The notes under the pieces: model-generated | What the model saw: the letters and a program-made list of their open reading frames with translations, nothing else | What the model was told of the DNA's origin: nothing | The model's database searches: none | Assembly (NCBI GenBank): GCA_036263655.1 | Contig: DATAGP010000066.1 | Coordinates: 54,395 to 118,394, forward strand | Direction: 5' to 3' | Length of the DNA stretch: 64,000 nt | Source of the DNA: Schlegelella_A sp036263655 | Lineage (GTDB): Bacteria; Pseudomonadota; Gammaproteobacteria; Burkholderiales; Burkholderiaceae_C | Shown: piece by piece, positions 10,149 through 18,828 of the stretch | How positions within the stretch are numbered: position 1 is the first letter of the stretch | Layout: each line of letters starts with the position of its first letter | Translations under genes and position numbers: made by a program

Positions 10149-11059
10149 TGTTCGCCGACCAGCGCTTCGGCCGACCGCTCGCCGGTTGGCGGCTGCGCCT
10201 CTACACGATCATCTTCGAGGCCGACACGCGGGCCGGGCGGATGTTCGACCTGATCCTGATCTGGACCATCCTGGCCAGCGTCACGGTCGTCATGCTCGAC
10301 AGCTTCGAGAGCCTGCGCGCCCGGTGGGGCCCACTGCTGCAGGCGCTCGAGTGGGTCTTCACGATCGCCTTCACGATCGAGTACCTGGCCCGCCTCGCCT
10401 GCGTGCAGCGACCGGCGCGCTACGCCCGCAGCTTCTTCGGCGTCATCGACCTGCTCGCCATCCTGCCGACCTGGGCGGCGCTGTTCGTGCCCGGCCTGCA
10501 TGCGCTGATCGACGTCCGCCTGCTGCGCCTGCTGCGCCTGTTCCGCATCCTCAAGCTGGCCGAGTACGTCGAGGAGTACGGCGCCCTCGGCCGGGCGCTG
10601 CTCGCGAGCCGGCGCAAGATCTTCGTCTTCCTCAGCTTCGTGCTCCTCGTCGTCGTCGTCATGGGCACGCTGATGTACGTCGTCGAGGGGCCGGCCAACG
10701 GCTTCGCGAACGTGCCGGTGTCGGTGTACTGGGCGATCTCGACGATGACCACCGTCGGCTACGGCGACCTGACGCCGAAGACCGGCCTCGGCCGCTTCAT
10801 CGCCTCGGTGATGATGCTCGTCGGCTGGGGCACCCTGGCGGTGCCGACCGGCATCGTCAGCGCCGAGTTCACCGCGCTGCGGATGCGCCCCGGCGTGCCG
10901 ACGACGCGGACCTGCCAGGCCTGCCTCTCCGAAGGCCACGAGCCGGGCGCGCGCTACTGCAAGGACTGCGGCGCGCTGCTGCAGCGCTACTTCACCGATC
11001 TGGCCGCGAGCCCGGCCGCGGCGCCCGCGCCGCCGCCCACGGCCGGCGCGCCGCCCTGA
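10145..11059 (+). CDS. Voltage-gated potassium-channel-like protein with C-terminal zinc ribbon
   Basis: This 304-residue membrane protein has the six-helix plan of Kv-type channels. S1 is LILIWTILASVTVVML, S2 follows LEWVFT, and S3 is in the GVIDLLAILPTW region. S4 (LLRLLRLFRILK) has a positive charge every third residue. S5 is IFVFLSFVLLVVVV, the selectivity filter is TMTTVGYGDLTP, and S6 begins FIASVMMLVG. The cytosolic tail has paired cysteines (CQAC and CKDC) typical of a zinc ribbon. The ATG overlaps the stop of the CHAT gene, so translation is probably coupled. A channel at the end of this module could be a membrane effector or a target of the proteases. A second in-frame ATG follows directly. 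Confidence 0.88.
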   Translation: MMFADQRFGRPLAGWRLRLYTIIFEADTRAGRMFDLILIWTILASVTVVMLDSFESLRARWGPLLQALEWVFTIAFTIEYLARLACVQRPARYARSFFGVIDLLAILPTWAALFVPGLHALIDVRLLRLLRLFRILKLAEYVEEYGALGRALLASRRKIFVFLSFVLLVVVVMGTLMYVVEGPANGFANVPVSVYWAISTMTTVGYGDLTPKTGLGRFIASVMMLVGWGTLAVPTGIVSAEFTALRMRPGVPTTRTCQACLSEGHEPGARYCKDCGALLQRYFTDLAASPAAAPAPPPTAGAPP

Positions 11060-11066
11060 GCCGGAC

Positions 11067-11870
11067 TCAGCGACCGCCGGACACGTCGACGATCGAGCCG
11101 GTGGTGTAGCTCGACGCGTCGGACAGCAGCCACACGATGGCCTCGGCCACCTCGTGGGCGGTGCCGGCGCGCTGCATCGGCACCAGCGGCGTCATCTGGC
11201 GGACCCGGTCCGGCTGGCCCCCGGAAGCGTGGATGTCGGTCTCGATGATCCCGGGCCGGACCGCGTTGACGCGGATGCCCTCGAGGACAACTTCCTTGGC
11301 CAGGCCGACCGTAAAGGTGTCAATCGCACCCTTGGCCGCCGCGTAGTCGACGTACTGGCCGCTTCCGCCCAGCCGGGCCGCGACCGAGGAGACGTTGACG
11401 ATGGCGCCGCCGCGGTGAGCGCCGGCGCCGCGCCGGGCGCCTTCGTTCGGCTTTGTCGTCATGCGCAGGATCGCCTGCCGGGCGCAGTGGAAGCTGCCGA
11501 AGACGTTGATCGCGAACATCCGCTGCAGCCGCTCCGGCCCGATCGCGTCGACGCGCGAGGCGAGGTCGACGACGCCGGCGTTGTTGACGAGGCCGCCCAG
11601 CGGCGGCAGCTCGCGGTCGACGGCGGCGAAGAGCGCCTCGACGTCGGCCGGCTCGGCGACGTCGCCCTGCAGCGCCAGCGCCCTGCCGCCGGCGCCTTCG
11701 ATCGAGGCCACGACGGCGTCGGCGGCGGCGCGGTCGCGCGCGTAGTTGACGGCGACGGCCCAGCCCTGCCGCGCCGCCAGCAGGCAGGTCGCGGCGCCGA
11801 TGCCTCGGCTGCCGCCGGTGACCAGCACGGTCCGCTGCGCGCCGCCGGCGGCGTGGTCTTCACTCGTCAT
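11067..11870 (-). CDS. Short-chain dehydrogenase/reductase (SDR, FabG-like)
   Basis: This is a 267-residue classical SDR. It has the cofactor motif TGGSRGIG near residue 18, NNAG in the fourth strand, NVSS, and the active-site YAAAK. The ending (TGSIVDVSGGR) is the usual FabG-like C terminus. It is expected to be an NAD(P)-dependent oxidoreductase in the cytosol; the substrate is unknown. Its ATG lies inside the 3' end of the FHA gene (11-bp overlap), so it is the third gene of a coupled protease-FHA-SDR run. Its stop is only 7 bp from the stop of the convergent channel gene. A glycine- and arginine-rich insertion before the active site is a minor oddity. Confidence 0.9.
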   Translation of the reverse strand: MTSEDHAAGGAQRTVLVTGGSRGIGAATCLLAARQGWAVAVNYARDRAAADAVVASIEGAGGRALALQGDVAEPADVEALFAAVDRELPPLGGLVNNAGVVDLASRVDAIGPERLQRMFAINVFGSFHCARQAILRMTTKPNEGARRGAGAHRGGAIVNVSSVAARLGGSGQYVDYAAAKGAIDTFTVGLAKEVVLEGIRVNAVRPGIIETDIHASGGQPDRVRQMTPLVPMQRAGTAHEVAEAIVWLLSDASSYTTGSIVDVSGGR

Positions 11871-12957
11871 CGTCGAGCCCTCGCGTGTCGATGTCGGAAC
11901 CGCTCCGCTCCTTGGCCTTGCGGTCGAGGATCGCCTGCATCGGCGCCAGGCCCTGGACGAACTGCTCGACCGGGACCGGCGTCGCGGCGCGCAGCTGCGG
12001 CGGGAACAGGTGGTTCATGTAGAGCTCCTCGCCGGGCCGCCCGGTGCGCTGCACGTTGAACCAGATGGAGAGAGCCACGGCCGTGGCGAAGCCGGTCACC
12101 GTCACCGCGCGCATCAGCCCCTGGCGGCCGGGCTCGACGGCGAGCAGGTGGAAGTAGATCGCGGCGGCGACGGTGGCGTAGACGGCGACGAAGCTGAAGT
12201 CGGCGATCCACGGCCACGACAGCGAGAAGGCGAGCAGCGGCGGCAGCACCGAGAGGGTCAGCGTCACCAGGGTGGCGACGACGAACACGCGCACGTGCCA
12301 GGCGAAGTGACTCTGCCGGCTGAAGGTCTTCGAGAGCAGCGCCCAGAGGCCGCACCACATCGCGCCGGCCAGGATCGTCGTCAGCAGCACCGTGCCGGCG
12401 GTGCGCGCGAGCGTGTCGGGGTCGGTGTCGATCCAGGTGTTGAAGAGGACGGCGGCGAGGACGGCGAGCGCGAGCCCCACCGTCGGCAGCCAGTGATGCT
12501 CGCGGCCGACCGCCGCCGCCATGGCGAGCTCGGGCGCGAGCGCGTGGCCTGGCAGGCGCAGGCGGAGGTGGGTCCGGCCGATGTGCAGGTCGAGGTCGCG
12601 GCCGGTGTCGGCGACGCGCCTGGACGCTCCGCCGGCGACGCGCTCGCGTCCGACGGACAGGCCGTTGCGCGTCTCCCCGGCGGTGACGACGATCTCGCCC
12701 GCGCCCTCGCTGCCCTCGCCGACGATGTCGAGCGTCGCGTGGTGCGCGGCGACGTGCGGCTCGGTGAGCACGGCGTCGTTGTCGAGGGCGCGGCCGATCG
12801 AGAACGGCCAGCGCTCGACGCGCCACGCCTGGCGCACCATGCCGTCGCGGTCGACGGCCTCGAGCAAGGCGAGCGGCGCGTGCCGGGCTGCGACGGCCTC
12901 GCTCGCATGCCCGGCCTCGGCCGCCGCCGCGAGGGCGCGGTCGCCTACTTCACCCAT
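11860..12957 (-). CDS. FHA-domain multi-pass membrane protein
   Basis: This is a 365-residue protein. Residues about 37-130 form an FHA (phosphothreonine-binding) domain, seen as WPFSIGRALDNDAVL, then PHVAAHHATL and TRNGLSVG. A membrane part with about six hydrophobic helices follows (for example TVGLALAVLAAVLF and FVVATLVTLTLSVLPP), and then a short acidic cytosolic tail. The arginine, the serine-like position and the following histidine pair of the FHA binding loop are recognisable. The start overlaps the stop of the upstream trypsin-like gene by 13 bp. Serine-protease/FHA-membrane-protein pairs occur in other betaproteobacteria. The FHA domain could recruit a phosphorylated partner to the membrane; no kinase is encoded nearby. 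Confidence 0.82.
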   Translation of the reverse strand: MGEVGDRALAAAAEAGHASEAVAARHAPLALLEAVDRDGMVRQAWRVERWPFSIGRALDNDAVLTEPHVAAHHATLDIVGEGSEGAGEIVVTAGETRNGLSVGRERVAGGASRRVADTGRDLDLHIGRTHLRLRLPGHALAPELAMAAAVGREHHWLPTVGLALAVLAAVLFNTWIDTDPDTLARTAGTVLLTTILAGAMWCGLWALLSKTFSRQSHFAWHVRVFVVATLVTLTLSVLPPLLAFSLSWPWIADFSFVAVYATVAAAIYFHLLAVEPGRQGLMRAVTVTGFATAVALSIWFNVQRTGRPGEELYMNHLFPPQLRAATPVPVEQFVQGLAPMQAILDRKAKERSGSDIDTRGLDDDE

Positions 12958-14321
12958 CGGTACGCGTCGAGGTAGTGGCGGGCGAGGCGCTGCGCATTGG
13001 CGAAGCTCACGCCCTGGGCATCGAAGCGGCCCTGCACGCCGGCCTCGCCCTGGTCGAGGGTGGCGACGAGCACCGCCACGTCGTAGAGCTGCGGCAGCTT
13101 CTTGTACGCGCGCAGGCAGACGACGGCGCGCAGCGGCAGGCCGTCGCGGTCGATGAAGTCCTCGTTGCAGCGCGGCTTGGTCTGGTGCTGCGCCGGCAGC
13201 CGCGTGAAGCCTTCGTTGCGGAAGCTCTGCGAGTAGCGCGCGGCGAAGCGCAGCGGCCCGATCTTCGAGCCGTCGTAGCTCTCGTGCCGGAGGGAGATCG
13301 TTCCGGTGTTGAAGTCGCCGACGAAGATGCGCGTGTCCATGACGCAGTCCGAGCGCTCGAAGTCCATGCCGCCCGTGCGCGACGGCTCGCTCGAGCCCCA
13401 GCAGCGCATGAAGACGTCGGGCGGCACGGGCACGAGGTAGCGCGGATGGGTCGCCGCCTTCCAGCCCTGCTGGATGAAGCGCTCGGTCAGCAGCGCCTGG
13501 TGCTTCTGCAGCTGCTCGTCGACGATGGGGTACGCCGGCGCCGTCATCGGCGGGGCCTGGCGGCCGCTGGCGAGCAGGGCGGTCGCGAACGACGCCGGCA
13601 CCAGGAAGCTCACCTGCTCGCCGTCGACGCGGCGGGCGACGTTGATGCCGACCACGCGCCCTTCGTCGTCGAGCGCGGGGCCGCCGCTCATGCCGCCGGA
13701 GAGCGCGCCGCCGAAGAAGATCTGCGGGTAGAAGCTGCGCCGCACCAGGCCGTTGTAGGTGCCCTGCGTCACGGCGAAGCCGACGTCGAGCGGGTTGCCC
13801 AGCGAGTAGATGCGCTCGCCCTGCGCGAGCGGCTGGTCGGCGGGACGAAACGGGAGCGCATCGAAGGCGCGGCCGGGGGCGTCGCCGGCCTTGAGCAGGG
13901 CGAGGTCGTGCAGGACGTCGATCTGCAGGATCTGCAGCGGCGCCTCGCGGCCATCGGCGGTGACGTAGAGCAGGTCGTGCCGCTCGGGCTTCAGCGCCGC
14001 GTCGCTGACGACGTGGAAGTTGGTGACGATGTGGCCTTCGCTCGTGACCAGGAAGCCCGAGCCCACGGAGGTCTGGCTGGCCCGGCCCTTCAGCACGGTG
14101 CGGATCTGCACCAGCTGCGATCGCGCCTGCTCGTAGATCTTGCGCGCCGAGAGCGACACCGGCGCCGCCGGCACGGCCGAGGCGGCAGGAAGCACCGGCG
14201 CGACGGCCTCTGGCGGTGCAGCGGCCGGCGTTGCGGTCGGCGGCCGCGTCTGTGCCGCGGCCGAGGCGGCGACGACCACCAGCAGCGCCTGTCCGGCCCG
14301 GCGCATCAGGCGAAATTTCAT
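12945..14321 (-). CDS. Secreted trypsin-like (S1C/DegP-type) serine protease
   Basis: This 458-residue protein has a signal sequence (residues 1-23, ending SAAAQ), an Ala/Pro linker, and a chymotrypsin-fold protease. The triad is His103 (TNFHVV), Asp139 (LHDLALL) and Ser212 (SGGMSGGPA). No PDZ domain follows. Instead there are about 200 residues of a separate beta-rich module with several cysteines (MRCWGSS, SDCVMD, PRCNEDF, VVCLRA), probably disulfide-bonded in the periplasm. It is the first gene of a coupled run with the FHA and SDR genes. Its promoter must lie in the 115-bp gap to the divergent ABC binding-protein gene. Its role is unknown; partnership with the FHA membrane protein is inferred from gene overlap. 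Confidence 0.87.
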   Translation of the reverse strand: MKFRLMRRAGQALLVVVAASAAAQTRPPTATPAAAPPEAVAPVLPAASAVPAAPVSLSARKIYEQARSQLVQIRTVLKGRASQTSVGSGFLVTSEGHIVTNFHVVSDAALKPERHDLLYVTADGREAPLQILQIDVLHDLALLKAGDAPGRAFDALPFRPADQPLAQGERIYSLGNPLDVGFAVTQGTYNGLVRRSFYPQIFFGGALSGGMSGGPALDDEGRVVGINVARRVDGEQVSFLVPASFATALLASGRQAPPMTAPAYPIVDEQLQKHQALLTERFIQQGWKAATHPRYLVPVPPDVFMRCWGSSEPSRTGGMDFERSDCVMDTRIFVGDFNTGTISLRHESYDGSKIGPLRFAARYSQSFRNEGFTRLPAQHQTKPRCNEDFIDRDGLPLRAVVCLRAYKKLPQLYDVAVLVATLDQGEAGVQGRFDAQGVSFANAQRLARHYLDAYRWVK

Positions 14322-14436
14322 CGAGTCATTCTAAGGATCGACGAGGGAAGACCGGGGTGCCGGCGGCGGGGTGCCCGCTGATAAAGTCGCCCGTCCGCAG
14401 CCGCGGCCCACCCAGCGACAGCCCGGAGACGAACCC

Positions 14437-15471
14437 ATGAAACGCCGCGCCATGATCCAGGCCGCCCTTGCCGGCGGCGCCGGTCTCGCGATGCCCGCGC
14501 TCGTGCGCGGGCAGGCGGTCGAAAAGCCGAAGCTGACGATTGCCGTCGGCGGCAAGAACCTGCTCTATTACCTGCCGCTCACGATCGCCGAGACGCGCGG
14601 CTACTTCAAGGAAGAAGGGCTCGACCTCACCATCGCCGACTTCGCCGGCGGCTCGCGCGCCCTGCAGGCGATGGTCGGCGGCAGCGCCGACGTCGTCTCC
14701 GGCGCCTTCGAGCACACCATCAACATGCAGGTCAAGGGCCAGCGCCTGCGCGCCTTCGCGCTGCAGGGCCGCGCGCCGCAGATCGTCCTCGGCATCAACC
14801 CGAAGACGATGCCCAACTTCAAGTCCGTCGCCGACCTGAAGGGCAAGAAGCTCGGCGTCACCGCGCCCGGCTCGTCGACCAACGTGCTGGCGAACTTCGT
14901 CATCGGCAAGGCCGGGCTGAAGCCGACCGACGTCTCCATCGTCGGCGTCGGCACCGGCAGCGGCGCGGTCGCGGCGATGCGCTCGGGGCAGATCGACGCC
15001 ATCTCCAACCTCGACCCGGTGATCACGCTGCTGACGCGCTCGGGCGACCTGAAGATCGTCTCCGACACCCGCGTCGTCGCCGAGGCCGACCGCGTCTTCG
15101 GCGGTCCGATGCCGGCGGGATGCCTGTACACGCAGCAGACGTTCATCGACCGCAACCCGAACACGACGCAGGCCCTGGCCAACGCCATCGTGCGCGCCAA
15201 CAAGTGGATCCAGGGCGCGGGCGCGGCCGACATCATCAAGGCCGTTCCGGAGAACTACCTGCTCGGCGACCGCGCGGTGTACATCGACGCCTTCCTCGCT
15301 GCGAAGGGCGCGCTGTCCCCGGACGGCCTGTTCCCCGAAGCCGGCCCCGACACCGCCCGCCGCGCGCTGGCCAGCGTCGACAAGGAGATCGCCGAGGCGA
15401 AGATCGATCTCGGTGCGATCTACACCAACGACTTCGTCAGGCGCGCGAACGCGAAGTACCCGAAGGGCTGA
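14437..15471 (+). CDS. NitT/TauT-type ABC transporter periplasmic binding protein
   Basis: This is a 344-residue SsuA/NMT1-like solute-binding protein. It has an N-terminal export signal (MKRRAMIQAALAGG...ALVRGQA) with a basic start, and then LTIAVGGKNLLYYLPLTIAE, which opens the first lobe. The segments FAGGSRALQAMVGGSADV and DLKGKKLGVTAPGSS are typical of the family that binds sulfonates, nitrate, taurine or thiamine precursors. The matching ATPase and permease genes lie about 3.4 kb downstream on the same strand, past two unrelated genes. The start at 14437 follows GGAGACGAACCC; an upstream in-frame ATG would add 22 residues ahead of the signal. The ligand cannot be predicted. Confidence 0.88.
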   Translation: MKRRAMIQAALAGGAGLAMPALVRGQAVEKPKLTIAVGGKNLLYYLPLTIAETRGYFKEEGLDLTIADFAGGSRALQAMVGGSADVVSGAFEHTINMQVKGQRLRAFALQGRAPQIVLGINPKTMPNFKSVADLKGKKLGVTAPGSSTNVLANFVIGKAGLKPTDVSIVGVGTGSGAVAAMRSGQIDAISNLDPVITLLTRSGDLKIVSDTRVVAEADRVFGGPMPAGCLYTQQTFIDRNPNTTQALANAIVRANKWIQGAGAADIIKAVPENYLLGDRAVYIDAFLAAKGALSPDGLFPEAGPDTARRALASVDKEIAEAKIDLGAIYTNDFVRRANAKYPKG

Positions 15472-15474
15472 GCC

Positions 15475-17298
15475 TCAGCGCTCCGCCATGCCGGCCTGGT
15501 GCAGGCCGTCGTACAGGCGTGCCCGCTGCTCCCGGTAGCCGGCATGGGTCGAGGGCCGGAGCTCGTCGTAGCGCGCGACGGTCGCGGTCGGCCAGATCCT
15601 GAGGAACGCGGCCATGCCCTCGGCCGCCTCTCGCTGCCGGCCGGCGAGCGCGTCGAGTGCCGCCAGCACGCCGATCGCCCGGTGGTTGGAGGGCTTCGCG
15701 GCGACACCGCGGCGCGCCAGGTCGTACGCGCGCTCGTCCTCGCCGCGCATCAGGGCGGCTTCCGCGGCCAGCGTGTAGGCCTCGCTGACCCGTCGAGTGT
15801 CCCCGGCGCCGAGTTCGACGGCGCGATCGGCCAATGCCTGGACCTCGTCGGTGCGGCCGAGCATCAGCTTGGCCTGGGCGATGGCGACGTAGCCGTACGG
15901 GTAGCTCGGGACCAGCCGCGAAGCCTTCTCGAACGCCGGCAGCGCGAGGTCGCCTCGGCCGCGCAGGAGCTGCATGTTCCCCCAGAGCATCAGCGCGGTC
16001 GAGTCCTCGGGAGCGAGCTTGCGGGCCCGGTCGACGACCCGCTCGTGCTCGAGCACCTGGTCGGCGCCGACCTCGTTTCCCGGCTCGTTCCGCTCGGCCT
16101 GGTAGGTGGCCGCCAGGCCGTTCAGCGCGATCACCGACTCCGGATCCGCGCGCAAGGCCATCTGGAAGCGGCCGCGGGCACGGCGCACGTCGTCGAGCGA
16201 GGTGCGCCGGTCCATGTCCTTCCAGGCCATCAGGGTGAGGTCGGCCACGTCCTGCTGCTCGTCGGGCACCAGGGGCCGCGGATCGCTGCCCTTGCCGCCG
16301 CGGTTGCGCATCGCGTTCGACACGTGAAGGTCGACGTCGGCGTTCAGGCCGGCCTTGTCGCCCACGGCGGCTTCGTAGCGGCGGGCCCAGATCACCTCGC
16401 CCTTGCTCACGGCGACGAGCTGCACGTCCATGACGATGCGCTCGCCGCCGCCGAACGGTGCGACCCGGCCCGTCACGACGTGCGTCGCCTTGAGGTCCCT
16501 GGCGATCTGCGCCAGCGGCGGCGCCGAGCCGTCGTAGGCGGCCGTCGAAGCCCGTCCGAGGCCGCGCATGCCGATCCGCGTCGACAGCTGCGCCGTGATC
16601 GCCTCCGCCGCCGCCTCGGCGACGTCCCGCAGCACGGGCGGGCCGGCCTCGGCGACCAAGGGCATCACCGCGACCGTCGAGCGCGACGCGATGATGTCGT
16701 CGATGTCGACGCGTGTCGGCGACGGGCGCAAGGCGAGGAGGATCGCGCCCGCGAGAGCCACGAGCAGCATGGCCAGGGTCACCGAGCGCAAGCGCAACCA
16801 CTCCGCCCCCGGGCGGGCACGGCTCTCGTTGGCGGCCGGTGGCGGACCCGCGACGGGCTCCGCCTCGTCGACTGACGCGGGCGCTTCCGGCTCCGGCCGG
16901 GCGAACACCGGCGCGACGACGGCCTCGAGCCGGTAGCCGCGCCGGGGCACCGTGCGGATCAGGTGCTGGCTGTGGTCGCCGAGAGCAGCGCGGAGCTCGC
17001 CCACGCACTGGACCAGCGAGTCGTCGGTGACGACCGTCGCCGGCCAGATCGAGCCGATGAGCTCGTCGCGGCTGAACAGACGGCCGGGTTCCGCCAGGAG
17101 CAGGCGCAGCAGGGCCTCCGCCTTGGGCCGCAGGGGAACCGGTGCGCCACCGGAACGCAGCAGCTCTCCACGCCGGAGGTCGAGCTCGAAGCCATCGAAG
17201 CGCCACGCCCGGACGGCGGCACCTGCATCGGCCGCGGAGCTGGCGTCCGAATCGGCCGGGATCGGCAAACCATCGGCGCTCTTTCGGTGAACGGTCAT
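15475..17298 (-). CDS. CadC/ToxR-like membrane-anchored transcriptional regulator with TPR domain
   Basis: This is a 607-residue one-component regulator. Residues about 30-125 form an OmpR-type winged helix (FDGFELDLRRGELLRSGG, then LIRTVPRRGYRLEA). A proline-rich linker and one membrane helix follow (near 172-192, SVTLAMLLVALAGAILLAL). Next comes a TolB/adenylate-cyclase-associated-like periplasmic module (VAVMPLV, THVVTGRV) and then TPR helices to the C terminus. This places a DNA-binding head in the cytosol and a sensing part in the periplasm. It diverges from the haloperoxidase-like gene across 119 bp and converges on the ABC binding-protein gene with a 3-bp gap. Its targets are unknown; the divergent lipoprotein gene is the simplest guess. 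Confidence 0.87.
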   Translation of the reverse strand: MTVHRKSADGLPIPADSDASSAADAGAAVRAWRFDGFELDLRRGELLRSGGAPVPLRPKAEALLRLLLAEPGRLFSRDELIGSIWPATVVTDDSLVQCVGELRAALGDHSQHLIRTVPRRGYRLEAVVAPVFARPEPEAPASVDEAEPVAGPPPAANESRARPGAEWLRLRSVTLAMLLVALAGAILLALRPSPTRVDIDDIIASRSTVAVMPLVAEAGPPVLRDVAEAAAEAITAQLSTRIGMRGLGRASTAAYDGSAPPLAQIARDLKATHVVTGRVAPFGGGERIVMDVQLVAVSKGEVIWARRYEAAVGDKAGLNADVDLHVSNAMRNRGGKGSDPRPLVPDEQQDVADLTLMAWKDMDRRTSLDDVRRARGRFQMALRADPESVIALNGLAATYQAERNEPGNEVGADQVLEHERVVDRARKLAPEDSTALMLWGNMQLLRGRGDLALPAFEKASRLVPSYPYGYVAIAQAKLMLGRTDEVQALADRAVELGAGDTRRVSEAYTLAAEAALMRGEDERAYDLARRGVAAKPSNHRAIGVLAALDALAGRQREAAEGMAAFLRIWPTATVARYDELRPSTHAGYREQRARLYDGLHQAGMAER

Positions 17299-17417
17299 GG
17301 CGTTCCCCCTCGCTCTGCCTAGTGTCCGACTTTCGACCCGCGAGACTCGAACCGGGACCGGGTAACTACTGACACGCGATCCCCGCGACCCGGCGCGGCG
17401 ATGGCCCAGGAGACCGA

Positions 17418-18716
17418 ATGACCCACGCCACTCCCATGCATCTGGCTACCCTCGCCCTGGCGGGCGCCGGACTCCTCCTGCTGACCGCCTGCGGCGGCGG
17501 CGACGACGAACAGGCGACGCCGACGCGGGTGACGATCAGCGTCGTCGGACCCAACGCCGTGTCGCACTGGAACGAGATCGCCACGAACACCATCAACGTG
17601 CCGGCCTCGGCGACCGGAACGGCCGAGGAGCAGCGGCCGAACAGTGCCGTCGACCTCGCGACGGTCCAGGTCGCCGTCTACGACGCCGTCATGGGCATCG
17701 TCGGCACGCACCGGCCGTACGCCATCACGCCGGCGGCGGTCCCGGCGAGCGCTTCGCAGGAGGCTGCGGTGGCCTCGGCGGCCTACCGCGTGCTGCTCGG
17801 CCTCTTCCCCAGTCGCACGGCTCAGTACCAGGCGGCCTACGACAGCTACCTGGCCACCTTGCCCGACGGTGCTGCGAAGATGCAGGGGTTGGCCGTCGGA
17901 GCGGAGGCGGCGGCCGGCATCCTCGCCCTGCGCGCGAACGATGGACGCTCCGTCGTGTTGCCCGCGTTCGTTCCCGGCACGAACCCCGGCGAGTTCCGCG
18001 GCGTGAACCCCGTCGGGCGGCCGAATGCCTTCATCAAGCCCTTCGCCCTGACGAGCAACTCGCAGTTCCGCGCGCCCGGCCCGCCCGGCCTGACCAGCGC
18101 TGCGTATGCGGCCGACGTCAACGAGACCAAGGCGCTTGCCTCGTCGCTGAGCACCACGCGCACCGCCGACCAGACGGAACTGGCCCGCTTCAACACCGAG
18201 TCGCCGGGGACGCTGAACCCGCGCACCGCCCGCACCTTCGCGATGACCGGCCGCGGCATCGCCGAGAACGCGCGCCTGCTGGCCATGATCTGGGTGGCGC
18301 AGGCCGACGCCGGGAACGCCTGCTTCGACTCCAAGTACCACTACCTCTTCTGGCGGCCCTCGAGCGCGATCACGCTCGACGGCGACAACAACGCCGCGAC
18401 GGTGGCCGACCCGGCCTGGACGCCGCACGTGAACACGCCCAATCACCCCGAGTACCCGACGGCGCACAGCTGCGTCACGACGGCCACGGCCGAGATCCTG
18501 CGCAACTTCTTCGGCACGCCCGAGATCACCTTCGACATCAACAGCACCGTCACGGGCACCACCCGGCGCTACACCTCGACGGATGCCTGGATCGAAGAGA
18601 TCAAGACCTGCCGCATCGCGGGGGGCATGCACTTCCGCACCTCGACCGAACACGGGACCGAGCTCGGCCGCAGCGTCGCCGCGTGGGTCGTCGCCCACCA
18701 CTTCCAGGCGCGTTGA
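17418..18716 (+). CDS. Vanadium-dependent haloperoxidase-like / PAP2-superfamily lipoprotein
   Basis: This 432-residue exported protein has a lipobox (LLTAC) after its signal sequence. All three metal/phosphate-site blocks of the vanadium haloperoxidase-PAP2 fold are present with correct spacing: K306-x6-R313-P (KYHYLFWRP), P-T-A-H350 in place of the usual PSGH, and R399-x5-H405 (RIAGGMH). These residues bind vanadate in haloperoxidases and phosphate in acid phosphatases, so either activity is possible. The helical N-terminal half is typical of the bacterial family annotated as vanadium-dependent haloperoxidase. It diverges from a CadC-like regulator, which may control it. Confidence 0.85.
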   Translation: MTHATPMHLATLALAGAGLLLLTACGGGDDEQATPTRVTISVVGPNAVSHWNEIATNTINVPASATGTAEEQRPNSAVDLATVQVAVYDAVMGIVGTHRPYAITPAAVPASASQEAAVASAAYRVLLGLFPSRTAQYQAAYDSYLATLPDGAAKMQGLAVGAEAAAGILALRANDGRSVVLPAFVPGTNPGEFRGVNPVGRPNAFIKPFALTSNSQFRAPGPPGLTSAAYAADVNETKALASSLSTTRTADQTELARFNTESPGTLNPRTARTFAMTGRGIAENARLLAMIWVAQADAGNACFDSKYHYLFWRPSSAITLDGDNNAATVADPAWTPHVNTPNHPEYPTAHSCVTTATAEILRNFFGTPEITFDINSTVTGTTRRYTSTDAWIEEIKTCRIAGGMHFRTSTEHGTELGRSVAAWVVAHHFQAR

Positions 18717-18828
18717 CGGTGGCGGAGGCGCTCGTCGATTAGGGGTCGAGCCGGCTCGCGGGAGCGCCGGCCGACCCTAAACTCGCCGCTTCCTTCGCGC
18801 CTGCCGCCTCGGGTGGCCATCCGACCAC

